Part shown: positions 63,617-64,000 of the stretch, in pieces
How positions within the stretch are numbered: position 1 is the stretch's first letter
Layout: every line of letters begins with the position of its first letter
Assembly: GCF_003086295.3 (NCBI RefSeq)
Contig: NC_092042.1
Coordinates: 40,161,419-40,225,418 of the forward strand
Source: Arachis hypogaea
Taxonomy: Eukaryota; Streptophyta; Magnoliopsida; Fabales; Fabaceae
Direction: 5' to 3'
DNA: 64,000 bases
Notes under the pieces: model-generated
The model's input: only the letters and a program-made list of their open reading frames with translations
Databases searched by the model: none
What the model was told of the DNA's origin: nothing
Program-made: the position numbers and the translations under genes

Positions 63617-64000
63617 TTACAGAGGATCAAGGTCCTTTCCGGACTCCACATCAACAGAAGGCTGCGGAGGAAACATGGAAATCGGGACCGCATTGACGGC
63701 ACCGTCATCCCGGTTTAAAATCTCCACACCAGATCCATCCAAAGGTGAGGTCGGGTTCGCCACCGGAACTTTGGGGTCGGACATCGGAACCTCATCCTCG
63801 TTGGGAGCAGGAACAATCTTTCCCTCGACAACAACGTTATCCGTACTAAATAAACTCAGATCCAGGTCAGGAGCAAGAACCCGGACCTGAGCCTTCAAAT
63901 TTTCAAACATAGCATCCATACCCTTAGCCACATGACCTTCTAGCTCGTAAAAATCATCCTGAGCGGATTGCAACTTCTCCTTTGTCTCCACAAGCTCGGC
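63617..64000 (-). CDS. Antisense gene of element I, exon 2 C-terminal part (partial)
   Basis: Open to the window edge. Encodes the coiled-coil end (KEKLQSAQDDFYELEGHVAK) and the acidic, proline-containing tail, identical over much of its length to H exon 2. The N-terminal part lies beyond position 64000. Confidence 0.6.
   Translation of the reverse strand, partial: AELVETKEKLQSAQDDFYELEGHVAKGMDAMFENLKAQVRVLAPDLDLSLFSTDNVVVEGKIVPAPNEDEVPMSDPKVPVANPTSPLDGSGVEILNRDDGAVNAVPISMFPPQPSVDVESGKDLDPL

Larger units (their letters stand above)
61824..64000 (+). mobile_element. Element I, Tat-like, 3' half (runs out of window)
   Basis: Begins inside the integrase finger and covers the integrase, the spacer, and the antisense exon 2 up to the window end. 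It is closest to H (GTCACAAGGTTCGG, CGAAACTTCTCC) but has its own substitutions (GGCATGTGTGGG, GAACCATTAGCC, GGCATGCCTG), so it is not a copy of the same assembled sequence. It starts 73 bp after the element position where E stops. Confidence 0.75.

Noticed and set aside
61824..64000. Element I as a simple duplicate of the assembled H
   Set aside because: Besides one-base losses it has its own substitutions (GGCATGTGTGGG, GAACCATTAGCC, GGCATGCCTG).

Overview
This 64 kb window is plant nuclear DNA made almost entirely of nested LTR retrotransposons. I see no host gene, rRNA, tRNA gene or CRISPR array. Two Ty3/gypsy families fill it. Family 1 lies on the minus strand and looks Athila-like: LTRs of about 1.63-1.72 kb, a primer-binding site matching a tRNA-Asp 3' end, gag-protease, then a separate ORF2 of the 'putative plant transposon protein' type, with no reverse transcriptase or integrase between them. 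Family 2 lies on the plus strand and looks Tat-like: LTRs of about 449 bp, gag-pro-RT-RNase H plus a second archaeal-type RNase H, integrase, and an antisense intron-containing gene before the 3' LTR. From memory the combination suggests a legume, probably Arachis (peanut), in a repeat-rich, pericentromere-like region. The species call is inference.

The layout can be solved like nested brackets using 5-bp target-site duplications (TSDs). The oldest element, G (minus), occupies 1-3106, 49498-51096 and 60486-60823. Element C (minus, 3107-49497, TSD ATGAC) inserted into G. Element B (minus, right edge 27979, TSD AGGAA) inserted into the ORF2 of C. Element A (plus, 9263-18527) inserted into the 3' LTR of B. 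Element D (minus, 37452-47714, TSD GTTAC) inserted into the leader of C, 55 bp from its 5' LTR. An unrelated-subfamily LTR, F (31379-31516), interrupts the gag of C and is itself interrupted by element E (plus, 31517-36028). Element H (plus, 51097-60485, TSD ACATC) inserted into the gag of G. Element I (plus, 61824-64000) lies beyond the second gap. After B inserted, unequal crossing-over between the 3' LTRs of C and B left a hybrid LTR (5973-7636) and a duplicated piece of C (7637-8779).

The elements with the best-preserved genes are D (a continuous 779-codon gag-pro), A and H (nearly complete polyproteins). H is the youngest complete insertion: its two LTRs differ only by three single-base homopolymer indels. 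The minus-strand elements lack polymerase and presumably depend on enzymes from a relative elsewhere. The plus-strand elements carry a full enzyme set, but all copies share the same -1 frame change inside the integrase zinc finger.

Two gaps of exactly 1000 N (36029-37028 and 60824-61823) are placeholders of unknown true size. Sequence next to them is rich in single-base deletions, so many frame breaks in E, I and the edge of D may be sequencing errors. The most unusual signal is a family of short palindromes (core GGCGTTTAACGCC) repeated at an exact 31-bp pitch in three separate noncoding places of the minus-strand elements: the U3 of the LTR, the gag leader, and the gag-pro/ORF2 junction.
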